A stretch of DNA of 64,000 nucleotides from Candidatus Omnitrophota bacterium (GTDB taxonomy: Bacteria > Omnitrophota > Gorgyraeia > Velamenicoccales > Velamenicoccaceae): NCBI GenBank assembly GCA_003451585.1, contig DMEU01000004.1, forward strand, positions 96,245 through 160,244. Direction: 5' to 3'. Made by a program: the position numbers and the translations under genes. Of the stretch, positions 1 to 8,170 are shown piece by piece. Each line of letters begins with the position of its first letter. The first letter of the stretch is position 1. The notes under the pieces were generated by a model. The model was not told the DNA's origin and did not search any database. It worked only from the letters and a program-made list of their open reading frames with translations.

Positions 1-43
1 ATAAATAGTGGCTGTCCCTAATTGTTTCTTAATTGTTTTCTCC

Positions 44-72
44 TTGTCAAAACGCCGATACGGAGTTAACAT
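44..72 (+). promoter_or_regulatory. Candidate sigma70 promoter for the hemerythrin-like gene
   Basis: TTGTCA at 44-49 and TAACAT at 67-72 are separated by exactly 17 bases. They lie 18 bases before the start codon at 91, and a strong ribosome binding site (AGGAGGGG) sits at 81-88. The boxes match the sigma70 consensus at five and four of six positions. No transcript evidence is available, so this is a motif call only. Confidence 0.4.
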
Positions 73-90
73 AATTTCGTAGGAGGGGCT

Positions 91-579
91 ATGAAAGAGA
101 AAAAAAATAAAAAGAAAGCCGACCTTAAGGCTGTAGCAGGTGCGTTTAAGGGCCAGCACGTACAATTCCTGGAGGAGGGTGGGTTCATAGGTTCCGCTCT
201 GCCTTACATCTATTCGCCGGATGACGCGGCAAATAATGTCAAAAAGACGCTAAGGTTCATTGAAAAAAAGATAATACACATTGATGAAGAAGAAGAGAAA
301 TTATTCCGTATACTCCTTGCCGGAGATAATTTGAAGGCCAAGCAGGTCATAAGGGAGCTGCAGCATGAGCATATACGGATACTCTCTATCTACGACGAGA
401 TAAAAGATATCGTTCTAAACAACGGTTTTTACCTTAAGGACAAAAAGGCCAAAGACAGGTTTGCTGGGCTGGTGGAAGAGATGGTAGAGTTCTTCTTAAA
501 CCACGCGCGTAAAGAGGATGAGCGCCTCTTTCCTTTGTTCGTCGGCAGGAATATAAAGATAAACATAGATTTTCAATAA
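91..579 (+). CDS. Hemerythrin-like HHE-domain protein
   Basis: A 162-residue soluble protein with a very lysine-rich N-terminus. The body is alpha-helical and holds the spaced His and Glu pattern of the hemerythrin HHE cation-binding family: a His followed by an EEEE stretch near residue 65, a QHEH motif near residue 92, and a C-terminal NHARKEDERLFP motif that is characteristic of the family. Such proteins bind a non-heme di-iron centre and sense or store O2, NO or iron in the cytoplasm. The start follows AGGAGGGG at a normal distance. It is the first gene of a short run with a small basic ORF and the fluoride-channel gene. The family assignment is good; the ligand is unknown. Confidence 0.75.
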   Translation: MKEKKNKKKADLKAVAGAFKGQHVQFLEEGGFIGSALPYIYSPDDAANNVKKTLRFIEKKIIHIDEEEEKLFRILLAGDNLKAKQVIRELQHEHIRILSIYDEIKDIVLNNGFYLKDKKAKDRFAGLVEEMVEFFLNHARKEDERLFPLFVGRNIKINIDFQ

Positions 580-591
580 AGGAGGTAAAAC

Positions 592-723
592 ATGGGTAGA
601 AAAGCGTTCGGGCCTTCCAAGAAGAAGGCGTGTGATATGAGGAGGGACTGCAAGAAAAAGAAACAGTCCGCGGGCGAAGCCAAGACAGGGGCTGTTTTTT
701 CACACCATTCCAGGGAGCTTTAA
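592..723 (+). CDS. Small basic hypothetical protein (43 aa)
   Basis: A 43-codon ORF preceded by a near-perfect ribosome binding site (AAGGAGGT at 579-586). It fills the gap between the hemerythrin-like gene and crcB with no spare sequence: its TAA at 721-723 abuts the crcB ATG at 724. The product is rich in Lys and Arg, with CDMRRDCKKKK in its middle and a C-terminal HHSREL. Two Cys and two His could bind metal, but no known motif is complete. I do not recognise a family. Confidence comes from the ribosome binding site and tight packing. Confidence 0.5.
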   Translation: MGRKAFGPSKKKACDMRRDCKKKKQSAGEAKTGAVFSHHSREL

Positions 724-1098
724 ATGCCCGGGTTCCTGCATCTAGCCATTGGCGGAGCTGTCGGGACCGTGTCGCGGTATTTGCTGGGCGGCCTTGTTTA
801 CAGGGTCTTTGGCACGAACTTCCCTTACGGTACGCTTGCGGTGAACCTGTCGGGGTGTTTTGCGATAGGTTTCCTGGCTAGTATGGCGGAAAAGAAATTT
901 ATTTTAGGCGCGGAGGTACGCACGCTCCTTATGATAGGTTTTTGCGGGGCCTTTACGACGTTCTCAACGCTTATTTTTGAGACCGACGCGCTTATCCGTG
1001 ACGGAGAGATACTGCGCGCCTCGGCGAATATAATTTTAAGCATACTCTTCGGCTTTATACTTTTCAGGACCGGCGCTTTTATAGCGGAGGCATTATGA
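724..1098 (+). CDS. crcB: Fluoride ion channel CrcB/FluC
   Basis: A 124-residue membrane protein of the usual length for the family, with four predicted helices. The family motifs are visible: GGAVGTVSRY near residues 10-19, the NLSG motif after GTLAVN near residue 41, and GAFTTFSTLIFE near residue 75, whose Phe residues line the fluoride pathway in characterised homologues. It would act as a dimeric fluoride exporter in the inner membrane. It starts directly after the stop of the 43-aa ORF and overlaps the DUF190 gene by four bases, the usual crcB partner. I saw no fluoride riboswitch upstream. Confidence 0.93.
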   Translation: MPGFLHLAIGGAVGTVSRYLLGGLVYRVFGTNFPYGTLAVNLSGCFAIGFLASMAEKKFILGAEVRTLLMIGFCGAFTTFSTLIFETDALIRDGEILRASANIILSILFGFILFRTGAFIAEAL

Positions 1099-1424
1099 AG
1101 ATACCCACTGAAGGCAAATTATTGAGGATCTTTATCGGGGAAGCGGATAAATGGCAGGGTAATCCGCTATATGAGGAGATAGTCATTTTGGCAAAAAAGG
1201 CCGGCATGGCCGGAGCGACGGCTATCAAGGGGTTCCAGGGGTTTGGCTGTAAGAGCCATATGCATACCGCGAAATTATTGAGGCTATCCGAAGACCTGCC
1301 CGTGATAATCGAGATCGTAGACAGTGAGGAAAAGATAAGCAAGTTCCTGCCGCAGTTAGAGGAGATGGTAAAAGAAGGGTTGATCACATTAGAGAAGGCC
1401 CAGGTCTTGATGTACCGGGCATAA
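1095..1424 (+). CDS. DUF190 family protein (CrcB partner)
   Basis: A 109-residue protein with the DUF190 pattern: KLLRIFIGEADKW at the N-terminus, a central AGATAIKGFQGFG glycine-rich segment, and a LPVIIEIVD strand. The family has a PII/GlnB-like ferredoxin fold and is often encoded beside crcB. It is translationally coupled to crcB by an ATGA overlap at 1095-1098. A role in fluoride handling is inferred from this neighbourhood; the biochemical function is not known. Confidence 0.85.
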   Translation: MKIPTEGKLLRIFIGEADKWQGNPLYEEIVILAKKAGMAGATAIKGFQGFGCKSHMHTAKLLRLSEDLPVIIEIVDSEEKISKFLPQLEEMVKEGLITLEKAQVLMYRA

Positions 1425-1437
1425 TGGGAGGCCTTTG

Positions 1438-1764
1438 TTGCGTTTTTTTACAAGCGCGCTCATTTATTTTTTTGTTATATCGAATCTTGCCTCACTGCCT
1501 TGCCTTGCTCAGCGTGTCGGGGCGCACGTACTCATAAAGACCTTTCATGGGAGCGTCAAGGGTGTGGACGCGCAAAGATCGTCTTTTGTGCTCGAGACCG
1601 ATGAAGGCGACATTGAGTTTGTTGTGACGAAACGCGCGAAGATATTTCGCGGGACAGAGATTGTCGGTTTCTCTGATGTCGAAAAAGAGGACGAGGTGAC
1701 CGTCAGGTATTATGAGGACGAAGCGGCTCAAAAGCAGGTCCTAAGCATAACGCTTGAAGGGTAG
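1438..1764 (+). CDS. Small secreted protein of unknown function
   Basis: About 108 residues beginning with a Sec signal peptide (hydrophobic segment then a LPCLA-Q type cleavage site near residue 25). The mature part is about 80 residues of predicted beta-strand, with a GSVKGVDAQ motif and an acidic C-terminal half. Two TTG codons at 1435 and 1438 could start it; GGGAGG at 1426-1431 favours 1438. Its short barrel-like pattern resembles exported OB/SH3-type domains, but I do not recognise a family. It sits between the DUF190 gene and a flavin reductase. Confidence 0.6.
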   Translation: MRFFTSALIYFFVISNLASLPCLAQRVGAHVLIKTFHGSVKGVDAQRSSFVLETDEGDIEFVVTKRAKIFRGTEIVGFSDVEKEDEVTVRYYEDEAAQKQVLSITLEG

Positions 1765-1776
1765 GAGAGGGAGGAT

Positions 1777-2295
1777 ATGAAGAAAGAAAAGAGTTTCAAG
1801 GCCATTAGCCCCGAGTCTATCGAAGCCAATCCTTTTAAGGCGATAGGTTCGGATTGGATGCTCGTTGCCGCCGGTACGCCATCAGATTTTAATATGATGA
1901 CAGCCAGCTGGGGCGGATGGGGCGTGCTGTGGCACAGGCCTGTATGTTTTTGCGTGGTGCGGCCTAACCGGTATACGTATGATTTTATGGAGAGGTCGGA
2001 CTACTTTACTTTTTCTTACTTTGATAAAAAATATAAAAAGGCCCTTAATCTTTGCGGCACAAGGTCCGGCCGGGATGTGGACAAGGTCGAATCTACCGGG
2101 TTGACCCCGGAAGGGTATGGCGGGACTTGCGTTTATTTTAAAGAAGCCAGCCTCGTAGTTGTCTTAAAAAAAATATATTTCCAGGATATAGAGCCTGAGA
2201 ATTTCCTTGATTCGAAGATCGCCGATAATTATCCTAAGAAAGATTATCACCGCATGTACATAGGAGAGGTCGTAAAATGTCTTTTGAAAAAATGA
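1777..2295 (+). CDS. Flavin reductase-like FMN-binding split-barrel protein
   Basis: A 172-residue protein of the flavin reductase-like family. The pattern near residues 24-60 is typical: a WMLVAAG strand, then the FNMMTASWGGWGVLW substrate/FMN loop, then RPVCFCVVRPNRYTYDF. A SGRDVDKVESTGL segment follows near residue 97. Such proteins bind FMN and use NAD(P)H or serve as flavoprotein electron carriers in the cytoplasm. The ribosome binding site GGGAGGA lies just before the ATG. The exact partner or substrate cannot be told. Confidence 0.8.
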   Translation: MKKEKSFKAISPESIEANPFKAIGSDWMLVAAGTPSDFNMMTASWGGWGVLWHRPVCFCVVRPNRYTYDFMERSDYFTFSYFDKKYKKALNLCGTRSGRDVDKVESTGLTPEGYGGTCVYFKEASLVVVLKKIYFQDIEPENFLDSKIADNYPKKDYHRMYIGEVVKCLLKK

Positions 2296-2771
2296 AGAAA
2301 CATGTCATTGGTTTCTTGTTTTTGGCCTCATTCCTTCTTTTTAGCGGTACGGTTCACGCCCAGGAAAAAGTCATCAGGCTCAAAGACGGCACATTGATGC
2401 GCGGGAGGATATTATCAAAAGACAGCAGCGCCTATGTTATTGAGACCAAGGCTTTAGGGCAGGTCCGCGTAAATACGGCGGACGTATTGATGGTTGAGGA
2501 TACAGCCGGGGGCCGAGCTCTTTCGCAAAAAGATGACTATCAAAAAAAGATCCTTGGCAACCCTGGGACGATGGCCGCTGTTGAGGAGATCTCAAGAGAC
2601 CAGGAGGTTATAGACATGTTCTCCGATCCCGCATTGAAAGACGCTATAATGCGCCAGGATATGGAGTATTTGAAAAAAGACGGCAGATTCATTAAATTCA
2701 TGCAACATCCGTCTGTCCAAAAGGTAGTCCAGGATGTCAGCGGAAAAGCGCAGGAAGACCTGGAAAAATAG
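2277..2771 (+). CDS. Secreted protein with small SH3/Sm-like domain
   Basis: A 164-residue exported protein. A Sec signal peptide ends at VHA near residue 29. The mature N-terminus carries a VIRLKDGTLMRGRIL pattern, a small beta domain that recurs in the product at 3583-4230. The C-terminal half is helical and charged. The start at 2277 is chosen because AGGAGAGG lies just before it; an ATG at 2292, forming an ATGA overlap with the flavin reductase stop, is the alternative. No family was recognised; function unknown. Confidence 0.6.
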   Translation: MSFEKMKKHVIGFLFLASFLLFSGTVHAQEKVIRLKDGTLMRGRILSKDSSAYVIETKALGQVRVNTADVLMVEDTAGGRALSQKDDYQKKILGNPGTMAAVEEISRDQEVIDMFSDPALKDAIMRQDMEYLKKDGRFIKFMQHPSVQKVVQDVSGKAQEDLEK

Positions 2772-2785
2772 CGAAAGAAGGCCAT

Positions 2786-3034
2786 ATGGCAGAAAAAATA
2801 AAGATCAATTTAGGCTCGGAAATGGTTGAGGCTACGCCGGTGGATATAAACCAGGCGAGCGAGTACTTCAACCAGTATTTTTTGGAAGACGGCACTGTTT
2901 TGAAGATGAAGCTCGTTGCGACAAAAGTCTTCAGGCTTGACGACCGATATGACCAGGACGGCAATCCGGTTTATTTTGTCCAATCTACGAATGTCCTTTC
3001 TGTGGATGCGCCATCGCAGCTGAAGAAAAAATAG
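2786..3034 (+). CDS. Hypothetical protein (82 aa)
   Basis: A short, charged, soluble protein with no signal peptide or membrane segment. It has mixed alpha/beta character and aromatic residues around EYFNQYFLEDG and DDRYDQDGNPVYF. AAGAAGG precedes the start and only 14 bases separate it from the preceding gene, so it is probably co-transcribed. I do not recognise a family. It is the last gene before a strong terminator at 3165-3192. Confidence 0.5.
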   Translation: MAEKIKINLGSEMVEATPVDINQASEYFNQYFLEDGTVLKMKLVATKVFRLDDRYDQDGNPVYFVQSTNVLSVDAPSQLKKK

Positions 3035-3110
3035 CCGTCGTGTTTTAAGAAAGCGTTTTCTCAAATAGCATGTTTTTACCTTGTCTTGCGCCCTTTAATC
3101 AGTAAACTTA

Positions 3111-3160
3111 CTTATAGGTGAAAGGAGCTTGCGCGAGACAGTCGCGTATAAGCGTAAACC
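3111..3160 (+). ncRNA. Possible structured RNA or 3' leader of unknown type
   Basis: In the 211-base gap after the 82-aa ORF, several nested pairings are visible before the terminator. CTTATA (3111-3116) can pair with TATAAG (3147-3152), and the hairpin CGCGA-GACAG-TCGCG lies at 3132-3146 between them. An AGGT/ACCT pairing is also possible. No known riboswitch or small-RNA consensus was recognised. It could simply be a structured 3' UTR. Confidence 0.25.
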
Positions 3161-3164
3161 TCAT

Positions 3165-3192
3165 AGGCTGGCCGGAACAAGGTCAGCCTTTT
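3165..3192 (+). terminator. Rho-independent terminator
   Basis: AGGCTGGCC at 3165-3173 pairs with GGTCAGCCT at 3181-3189 as a nine-base stem with one G-U pair and a seven-base loop. A T-rich tract (TTTTCCTTTTCT) follows. It closes the transcription unit beginning near the window start. Confidence 0.7.
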
Positions 3193-3245
3193 CCTTTTCT
3201 AAATTCCCTTTTCTAACCCTCCTTTCCAAGGTATAATTAGACCCC

Positions 3246-3545
3246 ATGGATAGCGATATTAGCCAGCAGATGCAGTTGGATAGCTCGGAAGTCAGGGACA
3301 TGATGGCCCAGGCTATGAATGAAGCTATCAGGGCCTTGCCTAAGCCCAAGCTGCCCTCCTGGGTAGAGGCTGCAGCTGATTTCGCCAAGTTCCACCCCTG
3401 GGTATCTTTATTTCTGCTGTTAGGAGTTATTGTACTTATCTCCGCGGTCATACGTGAGGTCCTGTGTTCGTATTTTAAGACGAATGATATTTTAGCGCGT
3501 TTAAAGAAGGTAGAAGACGAGCTCAGGAAACAAAGGCCCGTATAA
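3246..3545 (+). CDS. Small single-pass membrane protein
   Basis: A 99-residue protein: a helical N-terminal half with several Met and Gln, a PKPKLPSWVEAA linker, one transmembrane helix at about residues 53-72, and a charged coiled-coil-like C-terminus. No family was recognised. There is no Shine-Dalgarno sequence, but a perfect TATAAT lies at 3232-3237, eight bases before the ATG, so translation may be leaderless. Confidence 0.55.
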   Translation: MDSDISQQMQLDSSEVRDMMAQAMNEAIRALPKPKLPSWVEAAADFAKFHPWVSLFLLLGVIVLISAVIREVLCSYFKTNDILARLKKVEDELRKQRPV

Positions 3546-3582
3546 GTGATTTTATCGCGTTTTTTGTGATGAGGAGGATGAG

Positions 3583-4230
3583 ATGAAGAAGATACTTGTA
3601 TTTAGTTTCGTGTTTCTCGCGTTGCTCGGCCCTGCTTTCGCCGAGACTATACGCTTGAAATCCGGTGAGATCGTTGAAGGAGAGGTCATTGAGAGGACCC
3701 CGGAATATGTCAGGGTTAATGTCGAAGGGATCGAGCTGACCTACTGGTCGAGCGATATCGAAGAGGGTGTATCTGAAGCGAAAGGACCCGGCGTTGAGCC
3801 GGCTCCGGAGGGCATCGTCCTATCTCCCGACAAGGTGTATATGGCTTATGTTGCCGCATTGAAAAAGGAGGATTGGTCAGAGGCCAAGAAGTATCTGACC
3901 AAAGACAATGTACAAAAGAAAGAGGGGGACACAGGCGAGGCCCCGGATCTTAAGAACTTGATGAGGTTCGTAAGTGATGATTTTAAATTTGGCAGAGAAA
4001 TAGACAGAGGGGACGATGGTAAGACTTTGCTCGTTTTTGGCAAGATACCGGAAGGTGAAGCCAGGCATATCGTGCGTTTTCTTAAAGAAGACGATGAGTG
4101 GAAGATAAACGGGGATGAATGGAGGATGGGCTGGGAGCGTGAGCTCGAAGGAACCAGGCAGGGGCGCGGTGGGAGGGAAGGCGGCGGCCGGAGAGGCGGC
4201 CGGGCGCAAGGGCGCGGAGCGGTGGAATGA
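3583..4230 (+). CDS. Secreted protein with SH3-like domain and Gly/Arg-rich tail
   Basis: A 215-residue exported protein. The signal peptide ends at AFA near residue 20. A small beta domain follows (ETIRLKSGEIVEGEVIE), the same pattern as in the protein at 2277-2771. Residues 80-180 form a domain that looks like an NTF2-type or lipoprotein-type fold (VYMAYVAALKKEDWSEAKKYL then a beta-rich part). The last 30 residues are Gly and Arg repeats and probably disordered. It overlaps the next gene by four bases. The function is unknown. Confidence 0.6.
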   Translation: MKKILVFSFVFLALLGPAFAETIRLKSGEIVEGEVIERTPEYVRVNVEGIELTYWSSDIEEGVSEAKGPGVEPAPEGIVLSPDKVYMAYVAALKKEDWSEAKKYLTKDNVQKKEGDTGEAPDLKNLMRFVSDDFKFGREIDRGDDGKTLLVFGKIPEGEARHIVRFLKEDDEWKINGDEWRMGWERELEGTRQGRGGREGGGRRGGRAQGRGAVE

Positions 4231-4550
4231 TGATAACCTATGAAGATTTCAGGAAGATCGAGTTAAAGATAGCCACTATTACGGATGTCAAGCCCCACCC
4301 TGACGCCGATAAACTATATGTCCTTGCTGTAGATATAGGAGGCGTTACAAAGCAGATCGTGGCGGGGATACGCTTGTTTTATCCCGAGGAGTCTCTTTTA
4401 GGGCGGCAGGTCGTGGTGGTGGATAATCTGGAGAGCGCGACGATACGCGGCGTGGAAAGCCACGGCATGCTTTTGGCGGCTTCCGATCAGGCTGGTATAT
4501 CCGTTCTTTCGCCTGACAGGCACGTGACGGAAGGCAGTATCGTAAAATGA
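4227..4550 (+). CDS. tRNA-binding (EMAP/MetRS-beta) domain protein
   Basis: A 107-residue stand-alone OB-fold of the tRNA-binding family found at the C-terminus of methionyl-tRNA synthetase and in CsaA-like proteins. Diagnostic pieces are FRKIELKIATI at the N-terminus, HPDADKLYVL, QIVAGI, and the RGVESHGMLLAA motif near residue 77. It could act as a tRNA-binding cofactor or a detached MetRS C-domain. It is coupled by four-base overlaps to the genes on both sides. A split MetRS would need a MetRS lacking this domain elsewhere in the genome. Confidence 0.85.
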   Translation: MMITYEDFRKIELKIATITDVKPHPDADKLYVLAVDIGGVTKQIVAGIRLFYPEESLLGRQVVVVDNLESATIRGVESHGMLLAASDQAGISVLSPDRHVTEGSIVK

Positions 4551-5113
4551 TAAAGTTGAAACAGCTTATTTTGGGAGACGCGTGTTTGGACTGCCGTGGC
4601 TGTTGCTGCCATTATGAGCAGGAAGACACTATCTGGTCGCCTTTCTTTATGCGTGAAGAGATGTACGAGCTGGCAGATAATAATATCGTGCTTCCTTCGG
4701 TCTTCTCCGGTATTGGCCTGCATTGCGGTGAAACCGCGCGGCCTCACCTTGTCAAGCACGAGGGCATATTTTTATGCCCATGTTTTGATATCAAAGAGAA
4801 TAAGTGCAAGATATATCTCCACAGGCCGTTCGAATGCCAATTATATCCTTTTCTGCTGGCGCAAAAAGACGACACCGTCTATCTTGCTGTTGCCGAAAAT
4901 TGCCCGTATATGCAGCAGCCCGGCCGGAAAGAGCTCATCGAAGAGCACATTCGGTATCTAATGGATATGCTTTCATCTGAGTATTTCCTGCGGTTAGCCA
5001 AAAATAATCCGGGCATAGTCCAGGATTACGGCCAAGAAGTGGCATATCTCGTTCCCCTGCCGGAATTGACCCGGGTTATTCATGTGTCTTCAGCCGCTAG
5101 ACCTCAAAGATAA
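4547..5113 (+). CDS. YkgJ-type cysteine-cluster protein
   Basis: A 188-residue protein of the UPF0153/YkgJ family, which is predicted to chelate zinc or iron. It has the N-terminal CLDCRGCCC cluster near residues 14-22, a central CPCFD...KCKIY pair, and the family signature HRPFECQLYPFLL near residue 93. A further NCPY motif follows. The protein is cytoplasmic and of unknown biochemical role. The start forms an ATGA overlap with the tRNA-binding gene, and the 3' end overlaps the following gene by 32 bases. Confidence 0.85.
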   Translation: MIKLKQLILGDACLDCRGCCCHYEQEDTIWSPFFMREEMYELADNNIVLPSVFSGIGLHCGETARPHLVKHEGIFLCPCFDIKENKCKIYLHRPFECQLYPFLLAQKDDTVYLAVAENCPYMQQPGRKELIEEHIRYLMDMLSSEYFLRLAKNNPGIVQDYGQEVAYLVPLPELTRVIHVSSAARPQR

Positions 5114-5975
5114 GGCAGGAGTAGAACGCTACCTTAAAAAAGAACGGCATTTTCTGTCGGCGTATGCGTTCGAAAGCCTCTTTTCCTGGCGGTCGCATTT
5201 TGAGGTACTGGGCGCAACTATCAATAAGAAACTGTGCCTCTTTTATAAGGGGCCGACAGGTTGTTTTATGGCATTGCCGCCGCTTGGCGGGCTTGATGTA
5301 AAGACGCTGGATAAGTGTTTTGATATCATGGAGGGCATGAACCGCAATAAAGATATCTCCAGGATAGAAAATATAGAAGAAAGGGACCTGGTTTTCTTTA
5401 AAAAAAATGGTTTCCGCGTTTATGAGAAATCCAGGGAGTATATAGTGCGGACGCGCCAGATGGCTGAATTAAAAGGTGACAGGTTCAAACACAAGAGGAA
5501 CCTCGTCAATTTTTTTAAAAAGAATAATGCGCCGGCCGCTCGGGCATATGAGGATAAGGATAAGCCGGCCGTGTTAGAGCTTTATACCGGATGGAAGTCT
5601 GCCCGTGAAAAGAAGAATAGCGATAGCGTATATGTCGCGATGCTGGAAGACAGTTTTAAAAGCCTGTCCGTTTTTTTGGATGATTACAAGAGATCGGACG
5701 CGCAGGCAAGAGTGGTCGAATGCGGTGGCGCTATCAGGGCTTTTACTTCGGGTTTTCCGGTCTCCCCTGCGCTATTCTGCGTAAATTTTGAGTTTGCCGA
5801 CTCGGCCTTTAAAGGCATAGCCCAGTTTATTTTTAACGCGTTTGCCGCGGGCCTCCTCAAATACCCTGAGATAAATATGATGGACGATTCAGGAATGGAA
5901 AATATCCGGTATACCAAGCTATCGTATAAGCCGTCGCGCATAGTCTCTTCTTACACAGCTTTGTTGGCTGCATGA
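5082..5975 (+). CDS. DUF2156 GNAT-fold protein (LPG synthase C-domain-like)
   Basis: A 297-residue protein resembling the C-terminal catalytic domain of phosphatidylglycerol lysyltransferase, which consists of two tandem GNAT folds. The RFKHKRNLVNFFKKN segment near residue 135, the long helix around ELYTGWKSARE, and the late KYPEINMMDDSG motif match the DUF2156 pattern. No membrane helices are present, so it is the soluble domain alone. Substrate unknown; an aminoacyl or acyl transfer reaction is the family expectation. It overlaps pabB by four bases. Confidence 0.7.
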   Translation: MCLQPLDLKDKAGVERYLKKERHFLSAYAFESLFSWRSHFEVLGATINKKLCLFYKGPTGCFMALPPLGGLDVKTLDKCFDIMEGMNRNKDISRIENIEERDLVFFKKNGFRVYEKSREYIVRTRQMAELKGDRFKHKRNLVNFFKKNNAPAARAYEDKDKPAVLELYTGWKSAREKKNSDSVYVAMLEDSFKSLSVFLDDYKRSDAQARVVECGGAIRAFTSGFPVSPALFCVNFEFADSAFKGIAQFIFNAFAAGLLKYPEINMMDDSGMENIRYTKLSYKPSRIVSSYTALLAA

Positions 5976-7378
5976 ACTATTCGGCATATAAAATTTTCAA
6001 AAATAAGGCTCCTGTGCAGGAGCTGTTCTCGGCTTTCAAGGATGACGCGCTGCCGTTTTTGCTTGAAAGTTCCCAGGATGTCTCCGGCATGGGGCGTTAT
6101 TCTTTTTTCGGCAGCGAGCCTTTTTTGACGGTATCGTATAAAGACGGTTTCAGCTATATCGAGAGAAACGGCAAGATCGTAGAGAAAAAACAGCACGGCC
6201 TGTCCGTTTTAAGGGAGCATCTTGACGCTTACCGTCTGAGCGGCCATAATAAGCCGTGCCTTCCCTTTTTATCTGGGGCTGTGGGTTTTTTTGCCTATGA
6301 CTTGGGTTTTTCCCTTGAGAAGATAGCCAGGGTAAACAGCCCCGATATTTTGGTCCCTGACTTAAAGTTCGGCTTTTATGACGTGGTCGTATGTGTTGAC
6401 CATAAAGAAGGCCGGCTTACCGTTTTTTCTTCCGGGTTTCCTGAAACAGGCTCTTTGCGGGTTAAAAGAGCAGAGGCCCGCCTGGCAGAGGCCTGCGGAA
6501 AACTAAAGGCCGGAGCGCTGATGCTTGAGCCGGCGCGGGAGAGGGTAAAAAAAAGGGACCTGTCTTCTAATTTTTCAAGGCAGGAGTATCTGGCCGCGAT
6601 AAGAAAGGCCAAAGATCATATCGCGGCGGGTGATATTTACCAGGTCAATTTGTCTCAGAGATTCAAGGCGCGGTCAGATATCGACGATTGGTCGTTGTAC
6701 CGCAGGCTTTCTAAGAATTTTCCCGTGTCTTTCTCGGGTTTTTTTGCAGACAAGGATTTCAGTATTATAAGCGCTTCCCCTGAGAGGTTTCTGAAGTTCG
6801 ACGGCAGCCGGGTCTTCACCCGCCCTATGAAGGGCACGCGCTCCAGGACAGAAGACGCGGCATTGAATAAGAGGCTGAAAAAAGAATTACAGTTGAGTGA
6901 AAAAGAAAAAGCGGAGCTATTGATGATAGTCGACCTTGAGCGTAACGACCTGGGGCGTGTCTGTGAGTACGGTTCCGTCAGGGTCAGTAAACTGCGCCAG
7001 ATAGAGGCATATAAGGGCGTATTTCAGGCAACGGCGGAAGTAGACGGCACACTGCATAAAGGCAAGGACAGGATAGACCTGGTAAGGGCATGTTTTCCAG
7101 GAGGCTCGGTTACCGGCTGTCCGAAGATACGGTCTATGGAGATAATAGAAGAATTGGAGCGTTCAGCACGTTCTGTCTACACCGGAGCTTTTGGGTATTT
7201 TAGCTTTCATAATACACTTGAGCTTAATATCCTTATACGCTCTTTTTTAAAGAAAAAAGACGAGATCTTGTTCAATGTCGGCGGTGGCATCGTAGCTGAT
7301 TCAAGGCCTGCCGATGAATATGAGGAGACTTTGGTAAAGGGAAGGGCTTTAATGGAGGCGCTGACTGATGGCCGCTGA
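5972..7378 (+). CDS. pabB: Aminodeoxychorismate synthase component I
   Basis: A 468-residue chorismate-binding enzyme of full length. It converts chorismate with ammonia to 4-amino-4-deoxychorismate in folate synthesis. The active-site blocks are present: DIYQVNLSQRF, SPERFL, RPMKGTRSRT, LMIVDLERNDLG, the FPGGSVTGCPKIRSMEII block, and GGGIVADSRPADEYEE. It is called PabB and not TrpE because the next gene is a pabC-type lyase overlapping by 11 bases. No glutamine amidotransferase partner (PabA) is in the window. An ATGA overlap joins it to the upstream gene. Confidence 0.88.
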   Translation: MNYSAYKIFKNKAPVQELFSAFKDDALPFLLESSQDVSGMGRYSFFGSEPFLTVSYKDGFSYIERNGKIVEKKQHGLSVLREHLDAYRLSGHNKPCLPFLSGAVGFFAYDLGFSLEKIARVNSPDILVPDLKFGFYDVVVCVDHKEGRLTVFSSGFPETGSLRVKRAEARLAEACGKLKAGALMLEPARERVKKRDLSSNFSRQEYLAAIRKAKDHIAAGDIYQVNLSQRFKARSDIDDWSLYRRLSKNFPVSFSGFFADKDFSIISASPERFLKFDGSRVFTRPMKGTRSRTEDAALNKRLKKELQLSEKEKAELLMIVDLERNDLGRVCEYGSVRVSKLRQIEAYKGVFQATAEVDGTLHKGKDRIDLVRACFPGGSVTGCPKIRSMEIIEELERSARSVYTGAFGYFSFHNTLELNILIRSFLKKKDEILFNVGGGIVADSRPADEYEETLVKGRALMEALTDGR

Positions 7379-8120
7379 CGGTTTATTTGAGACCATGCGT
7401 GTTTATAACGGTTGTGTCTTTGCGCTGGATGCGCACCTGCAGCGTATGATAAGCGCCTGCCCTGTTGTGGGTATCAGGCCTCCGGAGGAGGGCCTTTTGA
7501 GGCTCGCCGTAAGGTCCATCATTACAGAAAAGAACCTTAAAGACGCCCGTCTGCGGTTAAGGCTATTAAATACCGGAAGGTGCGCGCAGATAGTCATAAC
7601 GGCACAAAAGCTTGCCGGATTAAAGAAGGCCTCAAAAGGCCTTGCAGTGCTTTTTGTTGGGACAAAAAGAATGCAGGCTGGAATTTTGACAGGTGTAAAA
7701 ACATTGAACAGGCGTTTTTACGAGGGTATTTTTAAAAAGGCAAAAGGCCTGGGTTACGATGAGGGTATTTTCCTGAATACGCATGGAGAGGTCGTAGAGG
7801 GCACAAGGACGAACATATTCATGATCAAAGATAAAGAAGTGTCTACACCACGGCTCTCCAGCGGGTGCCTGCCGGGAGTGACGCGCAGGATAGTCATGGC
7901 CCTTTTGGCCGGGATGAAGATACCCTGCAGGGAGAAGCGCATTTTACCCGGCGAGCTTTTTGGGGCCGACGGGATGTTTTTGACAAACTCTATTATCGGA
8001 GCCGCGCCTGTCGTGCGGTTGAATAAAAATACGATAGGTGACGGATATTCGCAATACCTTATAAAAAGGATAATATCAGCCTACAAGAAGGAAGTTGAGA
8101 AGAAGTGTGGTTTAGGATAG
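7368..8120 (+). CDS. pabC: Aminodeoxychorismate lyase (class IV aminotransferase)
   Basis: A 250-residue PLP enzyme of the class IV aminotransferase fold. It carries the N-terminal DGLFETMRV motif, the PLP-lysine context GVKTLNRRFYEG near residue 107, the EGTRTNIF block, and the SGCLPGVTRRIV block. With pabB immediately upstream the most likely reaction is release of 4-aminobenzoate and pyruvate from aminodeoxychorismate. A D-amino acid or branched-chain aminotransferase role is possible for the family but less likely here. Confidence 0.83.
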   Translation: MAADGLFETMRVYNGCVFALDAHLQRMISACPVVGIRPPEEGLLRLAVRSIITEKNLKDARLRLRLLNTGRCAQIVITAQKLAGLKKASKGLAVLFVGTKRMQAGILTGVKTLNRRFYEGIFKKAKGLGYDEGIFLNTHGEVVEGTRTNIFMIKDKEVSTPRLSSGCLPGVTRRIVMALLAGMKIPCREKRILPGELFGADGMFLTNSIIGAAPVVRLNKNTIGDGYSQYLIKRIISAYKKEVEKKCGLG

Positions 8121-8170
8121 AATGAATAATCGATAGTCTGGTGTGCTTGTATGGACCGGAGCTATATCGT

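Noticed and set aside
1..30. Remnant of a REP/RAYT end (GGCTGTCCCT) at the window start
   Set aside because: The match to the 22-bp end at 34949 is short and imperfect, and the left side is outside the window, so it cannot be supported.
1..723. Fluoride riboswitch before crcB
   Set aside because: The sequence before crcB is coding, and the 90-base leader at the window start does not show the crcB-motif core.
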